Shown: one piece after another, positions 4,701 to 6,765 of the stretch
How positions within the stretch are numbered: the first letter of the stretch is position 1
Layout: each line of letters begins with the position of its first letter
Source of the DNA: Bacteroidales bacterium
Lineage (GTDB): Bacteria > Bacteroidota > Bacteroidia > Bacteroidales > VadinHA17
Assembly (NCBI GenBank): GCA_017882245.1
Contig: JADGPV010000147.1
Location: 1 to 6,765, forward strand
Length of the DNA stretch: 6,765 nucleotides
Direction: 5' to 3'
The notes under the pieces: generated by a model
What the model saw: only the letters and a program-made list of their open reading frames with translations
The model's database searches: none
Told to the model about the DNA's origin: nothing
Made by a program: the position numbers and the translations under genes

Positions 4701-6764
4701 TACCTCGGGTCCGGGAGGACTGGCAGCTTAGCCATCTTTTCCACTTCAATACTTGTTGCGCCAAACTCATCAACCACCTTTCCCTGAATGAGGTAGGTTC
4801 CGCTGCCGCGGAACGGCCAGCTTACCAGCGACTGAGGGAAGTGGGTCGTGTCGAAGAACTCGCCGCGGTTGTCAATGAAGCACCCGAAGTTCATCCACTC
4901 CCTCTTAACGGTCTTGATATATTTCACTGTCACCAGGTGTCCTGCCATTTTTACCCTGCGGCCAACCATTCCCTTCATTTCCGATGCCATAACCTCGCCC
5001 CTGAACTTTGTCTGCAGCATGTCAAACCATGAGAGGGTCACGGGGAAGCCAAGCAGTTCAATTTCGTCATAGGCATCCTCGAGCTTCGTCTGCTCAAAGG
5101 GAGGCATCACAAACTTTTTAGGTTCAGGGTTGAACAGCGTACGTGCCGTTTCACTCTTCCCTTTGTTAATAAGCATGTGTGCCTCCCAGAGCAACAGCGC
5201 CTTGCTTTTTCCGGTGAACCTGAAGGCCCCGGTACGTATCATGATAATGGTTTGTTCTATACCTGGACCGATACGTGAGATAAAGTCACTGATATCTTGA
5301 TAATCACCATTGTTATTGCGCTCAGTTATGATCTCATGCGCCAGGCTGTTTTCAAGTCCGATTATATGTATCAGTCCCAGAAAAATACTCTTTCCGTATA
5401 TGGTGGTTTTGTAGGTGCTTCTGTTGATGCATGGTGCTTCTATGACAGCGCCTTCGCGTTTTGCCTCATGCACATAGACCCATGTCCGGTAAAAGCCTCC
5501 GAAGTTATTGATGACGGCTACCATGAACTCGAGGGGGTAGTGGGCCTTCAGCCACAGGCTCTGGAAGCTCTCTACAGCGTAGGAGGCCGAGTGTGCCTTG
5601 GAGAATGAGTAACCGGCAAACGATTCAATCTGGCGCCACACCTCCTTTGTTGTCTCTTCGGGGTAGCCCTTCTCGCGGCAGTTGGCGAAGAACCGGTCTG
5701 TGATCTTCGTCATCTCCTGCCGCGAACGGTGCTTGCCGCTCATGGCGCGGCGCAGCGTGTCGGCATCGGAGAGGTCGAGGCCCGCAAAGTGATGACACAC
5801 TTTCAGCACATCCTCCTGGTAGACCATCACCCCGAAGGTCTCACTGAGGAGGTCCTTCATCACGGGGTGGATATACTCAAATTTGCCGGGATTATGGAAG
5901 CGGTAGATGAACTGGCGCATCATGCCCGAGCGGGCCACGCCGGGTCTGATGACCGAGCTGGCAGCCACAAGTGTCAGATAATCATCGCATCTCAGTTTCT
6001 GCAGCAGTCCGCGCATGGAAGGGCTCTCAATATAAAAGCATCCTTTTGCATCACCGCGCCGCAGATGCTCTTTCACCAGCGGATCGTTCTTGAACTGCTG
6101 TATGGCATGCACGTCGACGTCGACACCGCGGTTGGCGCGTATGATCTCCGCGCTCTCTTTTATATGGCCTATGCCTCTCTGGCTAAGTATGTCAAGCTTC
6201 TCGTAGCCCAGCTCCTCGGCGGTGTACATGTCCCACTGCGTGGTAGGGAACCCCTTGGGCGGCATGTCGAGGGCAGTATAGTAGCAGACGGGATCTTCGG
6301 ATATAAGCACTCCGCCGGCATGTATGCTGCGCAGGTTGGGGAAGTCAGCAATTTTGTTACCCGTTTCAAATATGAGGTCAGGGATCTCTCCGCGGTTGCT
6401 TTCGGCAGAGGGATTGTCAATAATGGCATCAATCTCATCAACCGGCAGCCCGTGCACCTTGCCCAGTTCTCTTACGATAGACTTGCCCCTGAAGGTGTTG
6501 ATGGTGCCCAGCAGGGCGGTATGGCGATGGCCATAACGCCTGAAGATATACTCAGTAACGGTGTCGCGTTCCTTCCATGAATAGTCTATGTCGAAGTCGG
6601 GCGGGGAGGTGCGTTTGGGGTTTATGAAGCGCTCAAAGTAAAGGTTCAGATCAATAGGGTCAACATTGGTGATCTTCAGGCAGTAAGCAACGACGGAATT
6701 GGCTCCGCTGCCGCGACCGACATGATAGAATCCGCAGGACATGGAGTAGCGTATTATGTCCCAT
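4697..6764 (-). CDS. DNA polymerase III alpha-subunit-type polymerase (DnaE family), N-terminus outside window
   Basis: The frame is open to the right edge, so the gene begins beyond it; 688 C-terminal residues are visible, numbered here from the edge codon 6763-6761. Seen in the C-family polymerase core: GRGSGAN (16-22); the aspartate pair in PPDFDIDY (D56, D58); HAGGV (148-152); the third catalytic Asp in EKLDIL (D191). Further on are CFYIESPSMRG (242-252), YQEDV (316-320) and FAGYSFSKAHSASYA (382-396). A helix-hairpin-helix region (about 461-498) and a C-terminal OB-fold-like domain (about 600-680) follow. The catalytic triad is intact. The missing part should hold the PHP domain and the start of the palm. 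The protein after GRGS is about 100 residues shorter than in E. coli DnaE. It may therefore be the shorter, secondary alpha subunit found beside the main DnaE in many Bacteroidota, acting in repair or translesion synthesis. This is inference; it could be the sole replicative enzyme of a reduced type. The M at 6742 is internal. Confidence 0.92.
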   Translation of the reverse strand, partial: WDIIRYSMSCGFYHVGRGSGANSVVAYCLKITNVDPIDLNLYFERFINPKRTSPPDFDIDYSWKERDTVTEYIFRRYGHRHTALLGTINTFRGKSIVRELGKVHGLPVDEIDAIIDNPSAESNRGEIPDLIFETGNKIADFPNLRSIHAGGVLISEDPVCYYTALDMPPKGFPTTQWDMYTAEELGYEKLDILSQRGIGHIKESAEIIRANRGVDVDVHAIQQFKNDPLVKEHLRRGDAKGCFYIESPSMRGLLQKLRCDDYLTLVAASSVIRPGVARSGMMRQFIYRFHNPGKFEYIHPVMKDLLSETFGVMVYQEDVLKVCHHFAGLDLSDADTLRRAMSGKHRSRQEMTKITDRFFANCREKGYPEETTKEVWRQIESFAGYSFSKAHSASYAVESFQSLWLKAHYPLEFMVAVINNFGGFYRTWVYVHEAKREGAVIEAPCINRSTYKTTIYGKSIFLGLIHIIGLENSLAHEIITERNNNGDYQDISDFISRIGPGIEQTIIMIRTGAFRFTGKSKALLLWEAHMLINKGKSETARTLFNPEPKKFVMPPFEQTKLEDAYDEIELLGFPVTLSWFDMLQTKFRGEVMASEMKGMVGRRVKMAGHLVTVKYIKTVKREWMNFGCFIDNRGEFFDTTHFPQSLVSWPFRGSGTYLIQGKVVDEFGATSIEVEKMAKLPVLPDPRY

Positions 6765-6765
6765 G

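Noticed and set aside
4841..5072. Short plus-strand open frames near the 3' end of the polymerase gene
   Set aside because: They are antisense to the OB-fold region, overlap each other in different frames, and have no family signature.
5729..6580. A 283-codon open frame on the plus strand inside the polymerase gene
   Set aside because: It is antisense to the conserved DnaE catalytic core, its translation resembles no family, and the GC-rich codons of the real gene explain the lack of stops.
1..6765. CRISPR array, insertion sequence, phage or toxin-antitoxin module
   Set aside because: I searched by eye for regularly spaced repeats, transposase motifs and small paired ORFs and found none; the protein genes present are mostly housekeeping or stress functions.

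Overview
The window looks like chromosomal DNA of a member of the Bacteroidota, probably Bacteroidales or a close relative. The protein sequences resemble that phylum, and start codons lack clear Shine-Dalgarno motifs. The tRNA promoter also fits the phylum-specific TTTG-N19-TAnnTTTG consensus exactly. This placement is inference from sequence alone.

Left part (1-1292): the 3' end of pyrD (dihydroorotate dehydrogenase, class 1B, pyrimidine synthesis) is followed on the same strand by a complete Lrp/AsnC-type regulator. The regulator ends in a clear intrinsic terminator (1259-1292).

The 465-bp stretch without a protein gene (1236-1701) is densely structured. It holds the lrp terminator, then a roughly 105-nt GC-rich block closed by a 7-bp helix and containing a strong 13-bp hairpin (1293-1402, candidate unassigned small RNA or miniature element). 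Next come a further 10-bp hairpin (1413-1439), the tRNA terminator, a tRNA-Lys(UUU) gene on the minus strand (1484-1556) and its promoter. The last part probably also carries a weaker plus-strand promoter for the next operon.

Right part (1702-6764): a classical short-chain dehydrogenase/reductase and a long RelA/SpoT homologue lie 5 nt apart and probably form an operon. The RelA/SpoT protein keeps the (p)ppGpp synthetase, TGS, CC/zinc-finger-like and ACT parts. It has lost essentially all metal-binding and catalytic residues of the hydrolase domain, so it should be a synthetase-only stringent factor. It meets, tail to tail and with overlapping stop codons, a minus-strand gene for a DNA polymerase III alpha-type (DnaE family) polymerase. 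The N-terminal part of that gene lies beyond the right edge.

The protein genes are mostly housekeeping or stress functions: pyrimidine synthesis, Lrp regulation, stringent response and DNA replication or repair. The least explained item is the structured block between lrp and tRNA-Lys.
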